From: DAIDKA01 sp036489445
GTDB taxonomy: Bacteria; Pseudomonadota; Gammaproteobacteria; Steroidobacterales; Steroidobacteraceae
Length of the DNA: 64,000 nucleotides
Assembly: GCA_036489445.1 (NCBI GenBank)
Contig: DASXFV010000087.1
Location: forward strand, 1-64,000
Direction of reading: 5' to 3'
Shown here: positions 1 to 8,995 of the stretch, in pieces
Position numbering within the stretch: position 1 is the first letter of the stretch
How the letters are laid out: each line of letters opens with the position of its first letter
The notes under the pieces: model-generated
The model's input: the letters and a program-made list of their open reading frames with translations, nothing else
The model's database searches: none
Told to the model about the DNA's origin: nothing
Made by a program: the position numbers and the translations under genes

Positions 1-382
1 CATGGATAACTATGGGACGCACAAAGAGCCGCACGTGCAGGCGTGGCTTAAGAAGCATCCGCGCTTTGTCTGTCACTTTGTTCCGACCAGCTCGAGCTGG
101 CTGAATCTGGTGGAGCGCTGGTTCAGGGAATTGACCGATAAAGCGATTCGCCGGGGCAGCTTCGTGAGCGTCCCGGATTTGAAGCGGGCGATCGATGCGT
201 TCCTGAACGCCTGGAATGAAGAACCCAAGCCGTTTATCTGGACGGCTACGGTCGAGGACATCGTGCAAAAGATTGCCCGCGCACGAGCAAAGCTTGAGCA
301 GATCAAACCCAATTCCACTCTGCCTCGCGGGAAAAAGAAGGCCGCCGCCTAAGTGAATAGTTATTTCGGCGACACTACACTA
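1..382 (+). mobile_element. IS630-family element, right end only
   Basis: This is the right-hand part of an IS630-type insertion sequence; its left part lies outside the window. The transposase ends at 352. The sequence that follows (about 353-380, ending GACACTACAC) resembles the terminal inverted repeat of IS630 relatives and is followed by TA at 381-382, the dinucleotide IS630 elements duplicate on insertion. The downstream reading frame starts abruptly at this point, as expected if the element landed inside a gene. The exact end is inferred because the partner inverted repeat is not visible. Confidence 0.75.
2..352 (+). CDS. IS630-family transposase, C-terminal part
   Basis: This is the C-terminal 116 residues of a DDE-superfamily IS630 transposase, which cuts and pastes its element at TA dinucleotides. 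The visible part holds the second catalytic aspartate context (MDNYGTHK) and the final catalytic glutamate context (SSSWLNLVERWF). The tail is lysine- and alanine-rich. The gene begins before the window, so the apparent start methionine is internal and the first catalytic Asp is not visible. Nothing in the visible part suggests inactivation. Confidence 0.85.
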   Translation: MDNYGTHKEPHVQAWLKKHPRFVCHFVPTSSSWLNLVERWFRELTDKAIRRGSFVSVPDLKRAIDAFLNAWNEEPKPFIWTATVEDIVQKIARARAKLEQIKPNSTLPRGKKKAAA

Positions 383-820
383 GATATCGTGCTTCACATT
401 GAAGCGCTTACTCCCGCCTTCGGTACGACCTTCTGGGCCTTCGTGGAGGCGGGGGGTTATGAGATCCGCCAGGCCAGCGGCACCGGAAAGCCGATTCTCT
501 ACCGATTCCAGGAACCGGCATCTGCTGAATACCCTGCGATGCTGGAGCTGTTCTGCCGCGTGCCTGAGGGGATTCATCTTGCCTCGGGTGCTCACCTGAC
601 GCCGATTCCATTTGACGATGCCGTCGCCAGTCTCCCGGCTATTCTCCTGGAGGACGAGTACTACACATTCATCATGAACGGCCGCCGGATAGTTGAAGGC
701 CTGCCGTGGATCTCCGAATTGATCTTCCGCTCGCCGCAGTCATCGAGCGACTCCGACAGGCCTACGGACTTAGTCGCGGATGACTCTTCCTGCGTTTCTG
801 ATGAGTCCGCCCGAGGATAA
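383..820 (+). pseudogene. 5'-truncated nucleotidyltransferase-like (AbiEii-type) gene
   Basis: The frame runs straight out of the IS630 end (from DIVLHIEALTPAFG) with no start codon or ribosome binding site of its own. The remaining peptide resembles the middle of nucleotidyltransferase-like proteins often annotated as AbiEii-type toxins, with segments such as YPAMLELFCRVPEG, HLTPIPFDD and AILLEDEYYTFI. After about residue 120 the similarity stops and the peptide becomes Ser/Asp-rich, suggesting a second lesion at the 3' end. The N-terminal catalytic region is missing, so it should not be functional. The family call rests on remembered motifs and is moderate. Confidence 0.5.
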
Positions 821-986
821 AATACGTCACGCGGTGGTAACGTCGTCGCCGCCACTGTCTTGACCGGCAAGCCCTACTCAGCCAAAGCTGGCTCGGACGA
901 TTCGCTGATCCGGTCGTTACGAGAAGCATGGACAGGACTTCTAAAACCGGTGGCGGCAAAAGTTCGGGTTCGGCTACGACAGATAA

Positions 987-3212
987 TCATGCGCGAGCTG
1001 TTTCGGGGCGCCGCAATGCACGTCTTGAATTACGCTGCCGTGGTAGAGGTAACGTGAACGTCATCGTCAAACCCTGGTGCGGATTACGGCTAACCCACAG
1101 CGTCCCATCGTAGGACTCGACGATCCGACGGCTGATGGCCAGGCCGAGTCCCATACCATTGGATTTGGTCGTGAAGAACGCGTCGAACATGCGCACGAGA
1201 TAGTGCGGCTCTATGCCGGTCCCATTGTCCCGCACGGATACCTCCAGCGTGCCCCTGTTCCGGCGCGCGGACGTAATCACCAGCTCTTTCGGGCGCTCGA
1301 CGACCGCACGCAATGCCTCGATACTGTTGATAACCAGGTTCAATACAACCTGTTGCAACTCGACGCGATCCGCGATCACGATGGGAAGCCGTCCATCGAG
1401 CAAGGTCGTTAGTTCCACATGCTCGCGCGAGATCTCGTGGGTAGCGAACGCTACCACCTCCCGGATGACTTCGTTGATGTTCAGTGCGGATCGGGACGGC
1501 GTTGTCTTCGCCGAGAACGAGCGTACACGCAGGATGATTGCGCTGGCCCGATTCCCGTCACGCACGATACTTTCAAGCGACAGCTTGGCGCGCTTGTAAT
1601 TCGGCACCTTTCGCTCCAGCCATCTGCGGGCAGCATTTGCGTTGGTGACGATTGCCGCCAGCGGCTGGTTGATCTCGTGGGCGAGTGAGGCTGTGAGTTC
1701 CCCAATGCTGAGAACGCGGCTTGCGTGCGCGAGCTCCTGCTGGGCCTTGCTGAGTGTCAGCTCGGTCCGTCTTCGCTGGGAGATGTAGCGACATACGGTT
1801 GCAAGTGCAAGTCGGCGGCCGGTGTTCGGTTCGCAGATGTAAAAGATGCGCTGTAGGACAGGAAGGTCAGCGCCGCCCGAGAAATGGCGGAAAGTGGTCT
1901 GTCCATCCCAGAATCCTTCCCGCTCAACCACCAGCAGGCTCTCCTTGAGCCGCTCCTGAGCCTCATCTGCAACATATGAGCTGATTTCACGGGGGCTCGG
2001 CTCATCATCCAGCAATCCGACCATCCTGCGACCCGCAGAATTGATAAACATCGCCTTGCCATCAAGCGTCGAGATACCGATGAAATCGAAGCAATTCTGG
2101 ACAACCGCAGCCAGTTTGTAGCGCTCTTCCTCAGTCCGATTGCCCTCGAGCATTCGCGCGGCCTGCTGTACGAAAATATCGGTCAGGCGCAGCTCGTAGT
2201 CCGAAGGCCTGTGCGGCTTGCGGAAGTGAGTCGAAAGCATGCCCAGCAATTCGCCACGATGGCTGATCAACGGTGTCGACTGCATCGCGCGAACCCCCGC
2301 CTCGGCAGCGACACTCCGATGGGGTGCGAAGCCTTCGTCAGTGTCAATGTCCTCGATGATGACTCGGCTGGGAGCTTCGGCTGCCTTCCCACGAGCGTAA
2401 TCCTCACAGAGCACGCGCGCCAAGTGATTAAGAAATGCAGGTTGAAGGTTGCGCTGGGCTTTGATCACCAATCCACCGAGTTCCGCATCAAAGAGTTCAA
2501 CATTGCCGAAGTCGGCGCTTTGCACATCTATCGCAGCGTCGAGCATGTGTTCGAGAACCGTTGTCGGATCATCGGCTGCGATCAGGCTGGTGCTGAATTG
2601 GTGCAGTCGGGCCAAGGAGCGCAACTCAGCTATCAGGTTGTCCTTCAAGGCGGTTGGGTTCGGATTTACTTGCGGCGCTCGTGCGACCACGTCCTCTGGA
2701 CCTGTCTCGCGGCACCGCATCGGGTGCGAGTCCTCCATGAGCGCGACACATGCCTGATTTCCGGCTACGCGCAATAGAATCCTCTCCAGATCGCTCGGAA
2801 AGGACGCGCGCGGTGCACCCGCTACCAACTTGCCCCACGCGCCGTTTGATCCAAGCTCGAGCGAGGTGATCGATATGGCTTCAGGCCCCATTGGGGTGTA
2901 ATTCAAGCTCGAGGCCGAACCGAGAGGGGGCGAAAGCCAGGGCTGTAATGCCGCGATGAGTGCCGCCTCGTCGCTGCGATCTCTGTACCGACTATCGAGG
3001 CTCAGTACCTCGTGATAGGCACCGTCCGGCCAAGAACGCAGTCTTATGACTACCAAACGGAGATCCAATATCCGTAGAAGCGCCTCTCCGAGCTTGCTGA
3101 GAATGTGATCGCAAGTGCACCCGCTCGATACTGACTGCAGCGCCAAAACTACAGTCAAAGCATCGATAAAGCCGTCGAGCTTCCGCGCTTGATCGACGCT
3201 CTGCGCTTTCAC
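987..3212 (-). CDS. GAF-PAS sensor histidine kinase (FixL/DctB-like class)
   Basis: This is a cytoplasmic sensor kinase of about 741 residues with no membrane segment. A weak GAF-like N-terminal region (about 20-160) is followed by a clearer GAF domain (about 205-355), a PAS domain (about 365-480), a HisKA domain with the phospho-acceptor in LAHEINQPLAAI (near 510), and an HATPase domain. The kinase has the N box VLNLVINSIEAL, G1 box DNGTGIEP and an F/G2 segment FDAFFTTKSNGMGLGLAI. Kinases of this class pair with FixJ-type regulators, and one is encoded divergently at 4786. The PAS domain may sense redox state or a ligand; no haem-binding motif could be confirmed by eye. The C-terminal tail is Arg-rich. 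Confidence 0.88.
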   Translation of the reverse strand: MKAQSVDQARKLDGFIDALTVVLALQSVSSGCTCDHILSKLGEALLRILDLRLVVIRLRSWPDGAYHEVLSLDSRYRDRSDEAALIAALQPWLSPPLGSASSLNYTPMGPEAISITSLELGSNGAWGKLVAGAPRASFPSDLERILLRVAGNQACVALMEDSHPMRCRETGPEDVVARAPQVNPNPTALKDNLIAELRSLARLHQFSTSLIAADDPTTVLEHMLDAAIDVQSADFGNVELFDAELGGLVIKAQRNLQPAFLNHLARVLCEDYARGKAAEAPSRVIIEDIDTDEGFAPHRSVAAEAGVRAMQSTPLISHRGELLGMLSTHFRKPHRPSDYELRLTDIFVQQAARMLEGNRTEEERYKLAAVVQNCFDFIGISTLDGKAMFINSAGRRMVGLLDDEPSPREISSYVADEAQERLKESLLVVEREGFWDGQTTFRHFSGGADLPVLQRIFYICEPNTGRRLALATVCRYISQRRRTELTLSKAQQELAHASRVLSIGELTASLAHEINQPLAAIVTNANAARRWLERKVPNYKRAKLSLESIVRDGNRASAIILRVRSFSAKTTPSRSALNINEVIREVVAFATHEISREHVELTTLLDGRLPIVIADRVELQQVVLNLVINSIEALRAVVERPKELVITSARRNRGTLEVSVRDNGTGIEPHYLVRMFDAFFTTKSNGMGLGLAISRRIVESYDGTLWVSRNPHQGLTMTFTLPLPRQRNSRRALRRPETARA

Positions 3213-3316
3213 ACCTCGCTCCGCCTTTGGAAACGCTACGGGCTCTATGATGCCACGCCCTCTGCCATGAGCGAAGCTTTACTCAACTCCGCGCGGTCCG
3301 TCCGTGACTGCCACAC

Positions 3317-4636
3317 GTGGGGAGCAATCAACTTCGGGCCAAACAATCAGGATTGCGAGGGCGGCATAGAGTTGGGCGTACACCGTGTTTCAGCCGACGC
3401 CTGACGGCCATCAATGACGCGGTGGGTGCGCGCCGATATAAGCAGTCGCATCTGTCTTTTCTCGAAAGAGCAACCATCGCGCGGCACCGGTCTTCCGGAA
3501 GGTTCCGCGCTGGAGCCGTAACGAAGATCCGAGTAACGGATTTGGCGGCAGGGATTGCCGCTTTCACTCTCCTGAGCCCCCTTGCGCTGCCCCAAGGGGG
3601 TCCCACTTGGCCATCCCCTCAGATCCACGTGCCGAATCGCCTGGGCAAGCCGTTATTCGCCGGGCAACAGGGTAGGCAGAGAACCGAGATCCACTTTGAT
3701 CCTAACACCGGACTCGTGAGGCTGAGCCTGGTGGTCCAGGACTCCAATGGGTATTTCATTCCTAACATTCGCCGCGCGAATTTCGCTGTGTATGAGAACG
3801 GAGTCCGCCAGCGGAACGCGACTGTCGAGATCGAGTACGCCGCCGTTTGCGTCGGTGTCCTCGTTGAGTATGGCGGTCACTATCACGCCCTGAACGAGGC
3901 TTTGTCCGCCACTATTTACATGGCGGTCGGGCAATTTGCAGACGCGATAGGGTCCGAGGACGAGGTTGCCATCTGGAAATACGGTGACCGTATAGAGGAG
4001 ATATCAGGCTTCTCTCAAGGTAAGGACTCGCTGCAACAGGCCGCAGCGAGCTTACGGTCAGCGCCACCTTTCTCGGAACTGGATTTTTACGATGCGCTCA
4101 TCGCCACACTGCCGCGCCTGCAGGAGCAACGCGGCGAGATGGCGCTCCTACTCTTCAGCTCGGGCATCGATATCTTCAGCAAAGCGAGTTACCCCGATGC
4201 GCTGGCGGCCGCCGGTCGGTCCGATGTACCGATTTATGTGCTCAATATCGGGCCGGTGACACGGAGCGACCCCTCCTTGTATGGGCTCAACGGTGCCTAC
4301 ACGCGACTCGATTGGAAAGGCGCGGAACAGAAACTGGCCCATATAGCGCGGGCATCCGGGGGACGGATGTACTCGCCGGACTCGAGCCTCGACCTCGCGA
4401 CTGTCTACGATGATCTGATGGAGAATCTCAGGGTTCGGTACGTGATCATCTACAAGTCCGCCGCTCGTCCCGAAGAGCACGGTCCAAGAAGGGTCCGCGC
4501 GGAGCTCGTCAATTCCAGGACCGGTGGTCCGCTGCGGATCGCGGTTGCCGACGCCAAACCGGTACACCCCAGGGCCCTTGTCGAAGAAACGTATAATCCG
4601 GCCGCAGCAGATAGCCGTACGAATCTGGACCGATAA
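3317..4636 (+). CDS. VWA-domain protein of the VWFA-related (TIGR03436-like) type, probably exported
   Basis: The protein has a von Willebrand factor A-type domain (about 140-380) with regions such as GEMALLLFSSGIDIF and VPIYVLNIGP. It ends with a segment typical of the VWFA-related proteins best known from Acidobacteria (LRVRYVIIYKSA). The family usually has a signal peptide; a hydrophobic stretch (LAAGIAAFTLLSPLALPQGG, about residues 75-95) could be one if translation starts well inside the frame. No good ribosome binding site or internal ATG settles this, so the start at 3317 is doubtful and the 3213-3316 gap shows nothing else. It lies between a sensor kinase and a FixJ-like regulator. 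The role, perhaps protein-protein interaction in the envelope, is not known. Confidence 0.75.
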   Translation: MGSNQLRAKQSGLRGRHRVGRTPCFSRRLTAINDAVGARRYKQSHLSFLERATIARHRSSGRFRAGAVTKIRVTDLAAGIAAFTLLSPLALPQGGPTWPSPQIHVPNRLGKPLFAGQQGRQRTEIHFDPNTGLVRLSLVVQDSNGYFIPNIRRANFAVYENGVRQRNATVEIEYAAVCVGVLVEYGGHYHALNEALSATIYMAVGQFADAIGSEDEVAIWKYGDRIEEISGFSQGKDSLQQAAASLRSAPPFSELDFYDALIATLPRLQEQRGEMALLLFSSGIDIFSKASYPDALAAAGRSDVPIYVLNIGPVTRSDPSLYGLNGAYTRLDWKGAEQKLAHIARASGGRMYSPDSSLDLATVYDDLMENLRVRYVIIYKSAARPEEHGPRRVRAELVNSRTGGPLRIAVADAKPVHPRALVEETYNPAAADSRTNLDR

Positions 4637-4785
4637 CCAGTTTGAAATTGTATCCTGACCGCACGAGGGTAGAATCCGCACCGCCACCCCCGACACAGGC
4701 GAGGTTTTAAGCCGTCGCTTCGGCGTGGCGTCGTACGCTTTCGACTCTTCACTCTCACATGGCTCTTGCCAGGGGCCGACAGTAC

Positions 4786-5394
4786 GTGAAGTCAGTGGAT
4801 CCGATCGTGTTCGTCGTCGACGACGATGCCTCGATGCGCGAGGCGTTGGCGAATCTGGTCACCTCGGTGGCCCTGCGAGTGGAGTGTTTCGCCTCTTCGA
4901 CAGAGTTCCTGCGTCGTGACCGCAGTGAAGGCCCGTCGTGTCTCGTCCTCGACGTGCGCCTGCCGGGTTTGAGCGGACTGGAGCTGCAGCGACGACTGGC
5001 GCGCGCGCAGCCACCAATCCCCATCATTTTCATCTCGGCTCATGGCGATATTTCGATGGCGGTCCACGCCATGAAGGCGGGCGCCGTGGAGTTTCTTTCC
5101 AAGCCGTTTCGCGAAGAGGAGCTGTTGGATGCCATCCGTCAGGCGCTCGAGCACGACCAGACTGCCAGAGCCGAGCGTAGCAAGCGCAATCAAGTACACG
5201 AGCGCCATGCGCAGCTCACGGCACGGCAGCGGCAGGTGATGGGCTTGGTTGTCAGGGGTAGGCTGAATAAACAAATCGGCGCCGAACTCGGACTGAGCGA
5301 GAACACCGTCAAAGTGCATCGGCGCCACATTATGGAAACTATGGGCGCACTGAGCTTGGCCGATCTCGTGCGTATGAGCGAGCTATTGCTCTAA
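4786..5394 (+). CDS. FixJ-family two-component response regulator
   Basis: The receiver domain (about 6-120) has acidic residues VVDDDAS, phospho-acceptor Asp56 (CLVLDVRLPG), the conserved Ser in FISAHGD and Lys in LSKPF. A LuxR/FixJ-type helix-turn-helix follows (about 140-200, LTARQRQVMGLVVRGRLNKQ and LSENTVKVHRRHIM). The GTG at 4786 is chosen over an in-frame ATG at 4759 because AGGGG lies 11 bases ahead of it and the ATG has none; this gives 202 residues. It is probably the partner of the kinase at 987-3212 or the one at 6730. FixJ proteins activate transcription when phosphorylated, often of a fixK-type gene; such a gene lies at 6009. Confidence 0.9.
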   Translation: MKSVDPIVFVVDDDASMREALANLVTSVALRVECFASSTEFLRRDRSEGPSCLVLDVRLPGLSGLELQRRLARAQPPIPIIFISAHGDISMAVHAMKAGAVEFLSKPFREEELLDAIRQALEHDQTARAERSKRNQVHERHAQLTARQRQVMGLVVRGRLNKQIGAELGLSENTVKVHRRHIMETMGALSLADLVRMSELLL

Positions 5395-5491
5395 AGCGAG
5401 GCCTTGATCAAAGCATTTATCCGTTAGTGCGCGTCATCCTGTATGAGCTGGGGCATCCGGGCCCGCCTGCAGTGGGGACGATCCTGACGTG

Positions 5492-5881
5492 ATGACGGTT
5501 GGGAAAAGACAGCAACGCTTTGTCGCAGTCGTGGACGATGACGCCGCCGTACGCAGGGCAACCCGGGACCTGCTCAATTCAAATGGCTTTGCCGCTCGGG
5601 GCTATTCGAGCGCGGAGCAACTGCTGCAATCCGGCCAGCATGTCTGGGCCGGGTGTCTCGTCCTCGATATGCGGCTGCGGGGAATGAGCGGACTGGAGCT
5701 GCAGCGTCGACTCCAGGCGGCAGGCGTCGCCGTTCCGATCATCTATTGCACTGCGGAAAGTGACCCCGACGGGCGCCTGCGCAGACGGTTGTTGCAAGCT
5801 GGAGCTATGGCCGTTTTGTACAAGCCATTCGACCCCGAGCGACTCCTGCGGCTGGTGGAGGATGCTCTGCGGGCTGGGTAG
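5492..5881 (+). CDS. Stand-alone response-regulator receiver domain
   Basis: The protein is about 129 residues and consists only of a CheY-like receiver: VVDDDAA acidic cluster, phospho-acceptor Asp near 59 (CLVLDMRLRGMSGL), Thr in YCTAES and Lys in LYKPF. The sequence closely resembles the receiver of the FixJ-like protein just upstream (both carry LVLD-MRL/VRL and SGLELQRRL), which suggests duplication with loss of the DNA-binding domain. Such single-domain receivers act as phosphate sinks or as regulators of kinases. Start options are GTG 5489 or ATG 5492. It stops about 130 bases before the Crp/FNR-type gene and may be in its operon. Confidence 0.85.
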   Translation: MTVGKRQQRFVAVVDDDAAVRRATRDLLNSNGFAARGYSSAEQLLQSGQHVWAGCLVLDMRLRGMSGLELQRRLQAAGVAVPIIYCTAESDPDGRLRRRLLQAGAMAVLYKPFDPERLLRLVEDALRAG

Positions 5882-6008
5882 TCCTCTCAACGCCGCCGAC
5901 CCGAAAGGGTCAATCCGATGTACTAAGGTGGACTGGTCGCGAGTAGCGTCTGTCCCTAGGGTAGGAGGCTGTTGCGATACACCTGCTGAAGGACCCCGGA
6001 GGACCAAC

Positions 6009-6716
6009 ATGGAGACTTCCTCGGCAGTATCTTTCGGCAAGCTGATCGAGCGATTTTCCGGAAGCAGCCCTCCCGAGACAACCCATGAGAGTCTCCAGCA
6101 GCTGGCGGTTGTTGCTCGATACGACATCGACCAACCGATCCATCGCTACAACGACCCGGCGCAATACTGGTTTCGCATCGTCGCGGGGGCGGCGCGCAAG
6201 ATTGCCCTGAGCGGTGACGGGCGCCGGCACATCGTGGATTTTTTGTTACCCGGAGACTTTTTCGGGTTCTGCGCCTCGAGCGAACATCGCTTTTGCGTGG
6301 AGACGATTGTTGCTGGAAGCTTGGTCGCTCGGTTTCCACGGCGCAGCGCAGAGCGTCTCGCCGACTCCGATCCCGAGATCGCGCGGTACATCCGTCAAGC
6401 TGCGTTTGAGTCTATCGCTCGTCTGCAACGACGCACGCTCACTCTCGCCGGGAGTAGCGCACTCGAAAAAGTCGGTGCCTTCCTGCTGGAGATGGCCGAC
6501 CGAGCGTGCGTTGAGCAAACCCGATGGGTACGTCTGCCCATGTCTCGTTCTGACATCGCTGACTATCTCGCGATGGCCGTCGAGACCGTGAGCCGTACTC
6601 TGACCCAGTTGCGGGCGCGTCGCGCCATCGCATACCGCGATGCGCGTCGGGTGCAAATCTGCGATCGCGGGGTGTTGGCGAGAGCGCCGATGGGTTGGGC
6701 CGGGGGCGTCTGTTGA
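6009..6716 (+). CDS. Crp/FNR-family transcriptional regulator (FixK-like)
   Basis: A 235-residue regulator with a cyclic-nucleotide-binding-type beta-barrel (about 25-130, with FLLPGDFFGF) and a C-terminal winged helix with the recognition helix AMAVETVSRTLTQLR (about 190-205). The E-x-x-S-R pattern fits regulators that read TTGAT-N4-ATCAA sites. The N-terminal cysteine cluster of FNR itself is absent, so it resembles FixK, whose activity is set by expression from FixLJ. ATG 6009 is preceded by GGAGG at 5998-6002. The FixJ-like gene just upstream and FNR-like sites found at 9882, 10488 and 15317 suggest it controls this stress island. That regulatory link is inference. Confidence 0.88.
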   Translation: METSSAVSFGKLIERFSGSSPPETTHESLQQLAVVARYDIDQPIHRYNDPAQYWFRIVAGAARKIALSGDGRRHIVDFLLPGDFFGFCASSEHRFCVETIVAGSLVARFPRRSAERLADSDPEIARYIRQAAFESIARLQRRTLTLAGSSALEKVGAFLLEMADRACVEQTRWVRLPMSRSDIADYLAMAVETVSRTLTQLRARRAIAYRDARRVQICDRGVLARAPMGWAGGVC

Positions 6717-6729
6717 CGAGGACCCACCG

Positions 6730-7857
6730 ATGCGAGCTACAGAGGCACACTTTCGCAGTCTGGCGGACTCTCTTGCCCAACTTGTCTGGGTCGTAGACGG
6801 GGCGGGTCGGCTCGTGTATGGCAATCCGGCATGGCAGTCATTTACGCAGATCCATGTGGGGGCATCGTTTGTCGACAGCTACGTGCCGGCGTTGCATCCG
6901 GTAGACCGCACGTCCTGGGAGCAGACATGGGAGCAGGCTGTCAACTCCGGAGAGCCTTACGCGCTGGAGCGTCGCGTGCGGTTTCTGCCGCAGGCAAGCT
7001 ATGTGTGTCAGCTCGAATGGGGTAAGCCGCTGCTGGAGAACGGCTCGAGAACGGGCGAATGGGTGATAACTGCCATGGACGCCGACCAGAATGCGCGCCT
7101 CATCGTGCAGCTGCGCCGTCGCGTTGCACTCAAGGACAAGTTTCTTGGGCGGCTCGCGCACGAGATGCGTGGGCCGCTGGCACCGATGTCTAACGCGCTG
7201 TATCTGCTGCGTGAGCATTTCAACGAGCCAACGATAGTCAGCCAATCGTGTGCCCTGCTAGCCCGACAATTTACCCAGCTGGCGCGCTTCATCGATGATC
7301 TGTTCGAACTCGCACGTTCGCAGAACGCGCAGATCAGACTGAAGCGGACTGCGGTCGATCTCAGGGCCGCTGTCGAGGCTGCCGTCGAGACGGCTCAACC
7401 GATGATCGCAGCCCGCGGACAACGGTTGACGGTGGTAGTGCCGGAGCAATCGACGCTCGTGAATGGCGACGATGGCCGCTTGGCTCAGGTGTTCATCAAT
7501 CTGTTGATTAACGCGGCAAAGTTCACCGATCGAGGTGGCTGGATCGACATTTCAGTTGGGACAGAGTCCGATTGGGCGCTGGTCCGGGTGCGAGATACCG
7601 GCGTCGGAATTGCGGGTGACATGTTGACGCGTGTATTTGATCCCTACGTTCAGGCCGAGCGCGGTTCCGATGCAGGGCTGGGCCTGGGACTCGCCCTCGT
7701 CCGGCACCTGGTGGAATTGCATGGTGGAGAGGTGGATGCCTACAGTGAGGGACCGGGACAGGGCAGCGAGTTCGTCGTGCGGCTGCCTTGCTTGGGTGGC
7801 AGCGTAGATTCGCGCGGGCCCCTTGCACTGACGGATGGTCCCTCGGTGCCAAAGTGA
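6730..7857 (+). CDS. PAS-domain sensor histidine kinase
   Basis: A soluble kinase of 375 residues. An N-terminal PAS domain (about 5-118) is followed by HisKA with the phosphorylated His144 (RLAHEMRGPLAPM) and an HATPase domain with N box VFINLLINAAKF, G1 RDTGVGIAG and G2 GLGLGLALVRHLVELHGG. ATG 6730 lies 13 bases after the Crp/FNR stop, with GAGGA at about 6718, so the two are probably one operon. Its stop overlaps the start of the next gene (GTGA). No response regulator follows directly, so the two receivers upstream are the natural partners. Confidence 0.88.
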   Translation: MRATEAHFRSLADSLAQLVWVVDGAGRLVYGNPAWQSFTQIHVGASFVDSYVPALHPVDRTSWEQTWEQAVNSGEPYALERRVRFLPQASYVCQLEWGKPLLENGSRTGEWVITAMDADQNARLIVQLRRRVALKDKFLGRLAHEMRGPLAPMSNALYLLREHFNEPTIVSQSCALLARQFTQLARFIDDLFELARSQNAQIRLKRTAVDLRAAVEAAVETAQPMIAARGQRLTVVVPEQSTLVNGDDGRLAQVFINLLINAAKFTDRGGWIDISVGTESDWALVRVRDTGVGIAGDMLTRVFDPYVQAERGSDAGLGLGLALVRHLVELHGGEVDAYSEGPGQGSEFVVRLPCLGGSVDSRGPLALTDGPSVPK

Positions 7858-8330
7858 GCTCGAGGGTCGCAGAGCCGACGACGTCGGAACGTTGGACCCG
7901 CAGCAGGGAGCAGTGGAGCGTTTCGACGTACTACCAGCGCTTCGAGACTGCGGTGGCGATCGTCCTTACCGTCGTCATCGCGCTGATCATTGCCGTCGCA
8001 TTGTATCGTCTCTGTGTGGGAGTGATCAGCGCGCTCGTGTTTGAGGCGGCCAATCCGTTAGAGCACAGCATATTTCAAGCGGTTTTTGGTCAGATCATGA
8101 CGCTGCTGATTGCGTTGGAGTTCAATCACACACTACGGTATGTTGTGACCCGCCATCAGAGCATCATTCAGACGAAGGTGGTGGTGCTTATAGCGCTGCT
8201 GGCGCTGGCGCGCAAATTCATCGTTCTCGATGTTCGCGATGTGGCCGCGGAATATCTGTTGGGGTTGGCGGCCATTACGCTGGCGCTCGGGCTCACCTAT
8301 CGCCTCATGCGCTGGCACGACGACCTTTAA
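7854..8330 (+). CDS. PsiE-family inner-membrane protein
   Basis: A small membrane protein of about 158 residues with four predicted helices (first at about 42-66, AVAIVLTVVIALIIAVALY). Family-typical segments are seen: FGQIMTLLIALEFNHTL, LIALLALARKFIVLD and LGLAAITLALGLTYRL. Members of the phosphate-starvation-inducible E family have no settled biochemical role. GTG 7854 overlaps the upstream kinase stop by four bases, which indicates translational coupling, so it may be a membrane partner or output of the sensor. It ends four bases inside the convergent gene at 8327. Confidence 0.82.
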   Translation: MSSRVAEPTTSERWTRSREQWSVSTYYQRFETAVAIVLTVVIALIIAVALYRLCVGVISALVFEAANPLEHSIFQAVFGQIMTLLIALEFNHTLRYVVTRHQSIIQTKVVVLIALLALARKFIVLDVRDVAAEYLLGLAAITLALGLTYRLMRWHDDL

Positions 8331-8941
8331 AGAATCTCGCTTGTCCGACAGAAGGCCGCGCGCGGCAGTCGGTGTGCCAAGGCAGTCCTGGAGACCAGGG
8401 CTAGCGTAATGCACGTTAATCCGGCAAAAATGAGGTTGAATCCGAGCAGCAAGCTGGTGGCCCAGAGGGCGGTCGCGGGCCAGCCGAGCAGAAGAATGAC
8501 GCCGACGAAGAGGCTGCCGATGCCGCTGGCGACCAGCCAACCCCAGCCGATGACGGGTCGGGCGCTCATTCCGAAGGCCACACGCAAGGTGCCGTCGGTG
8601 ATGAACAGAATTCCTACCAACACCGCAAGTGTCAGTGCGCCGCCGAGCGGGTAGGAGATGACAAGGAGTCCGGCGATAGCGAAAAACACGCCGCCGAACC
8701 CATACCAGGCCGAGCGCGGCCACGCTCTGACCTGAAACGCATGCATGAGCTGCAAGATCGCCGTTACCAGCAGTACCGCCCCGAAGATGGCCACGGCTGC
8801 GAGCGAGGCGATGACGGGAACGGCTATGGCGATGCCGCCGGCATTGATCTCCACGATACCCAGCGTCAACAGCCAGCCCCACCGACGTCCGAGTGGCGCC
8901 GCGACGAAGTCCATATTCATGGATTGGGTGATTGTCGGCAT
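8327..8941 (-). CDS. HdeD-family (DUF308) membrane protein
   Basis: A 204-residue polytopic membrane protein with six predicted helices in paired repeats. Family-like stretches include GWLLTLGIVEINAGGIAI, AWYGFGGVFFAIAGLLVI and LVGILFITDGTLRVAF. In enteric bacteria HdeD helps survival at low pH; elsewhere DUF308 proteins appear in general stress clusters, which fits this neighbourhood. It converges with the PsiE-like gene, overlapping by four bases. A transport or damage-control role in the membrane is suggested by family only. Confidence 0.85.
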   Translation of the reverse strand: MPTITQSMNMDFVAAPLGRRWGWLLTLGIVEINAGGIAIAVPVIASLAAVAIFGAVLLVTAILQLMHAFQVRAWPRSAWYGFGGVFFAIAGLLVISYPLGGALTLAVLVGILFITDGTLRVAFGMSARPVIGWGWLVASGIGSLFVGVILLLGWPATALWATSLLLGFNLIFAGLTCITLALVSRTALAHRLPRAAFCRTSEIL

Positions 8942-8995
8942 GAGTTACCTCGGAAGCATTGGTGTGTGCCGCTGGTATGTCGGGACCATTACTTC

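Noticed and set aside
5407..5416. TTGATCAA near the end of the FixJ-like gene as an FNR site
   Set aside because: The two halves are adjacent without the four-base spacer needed by FNR-type proteins.
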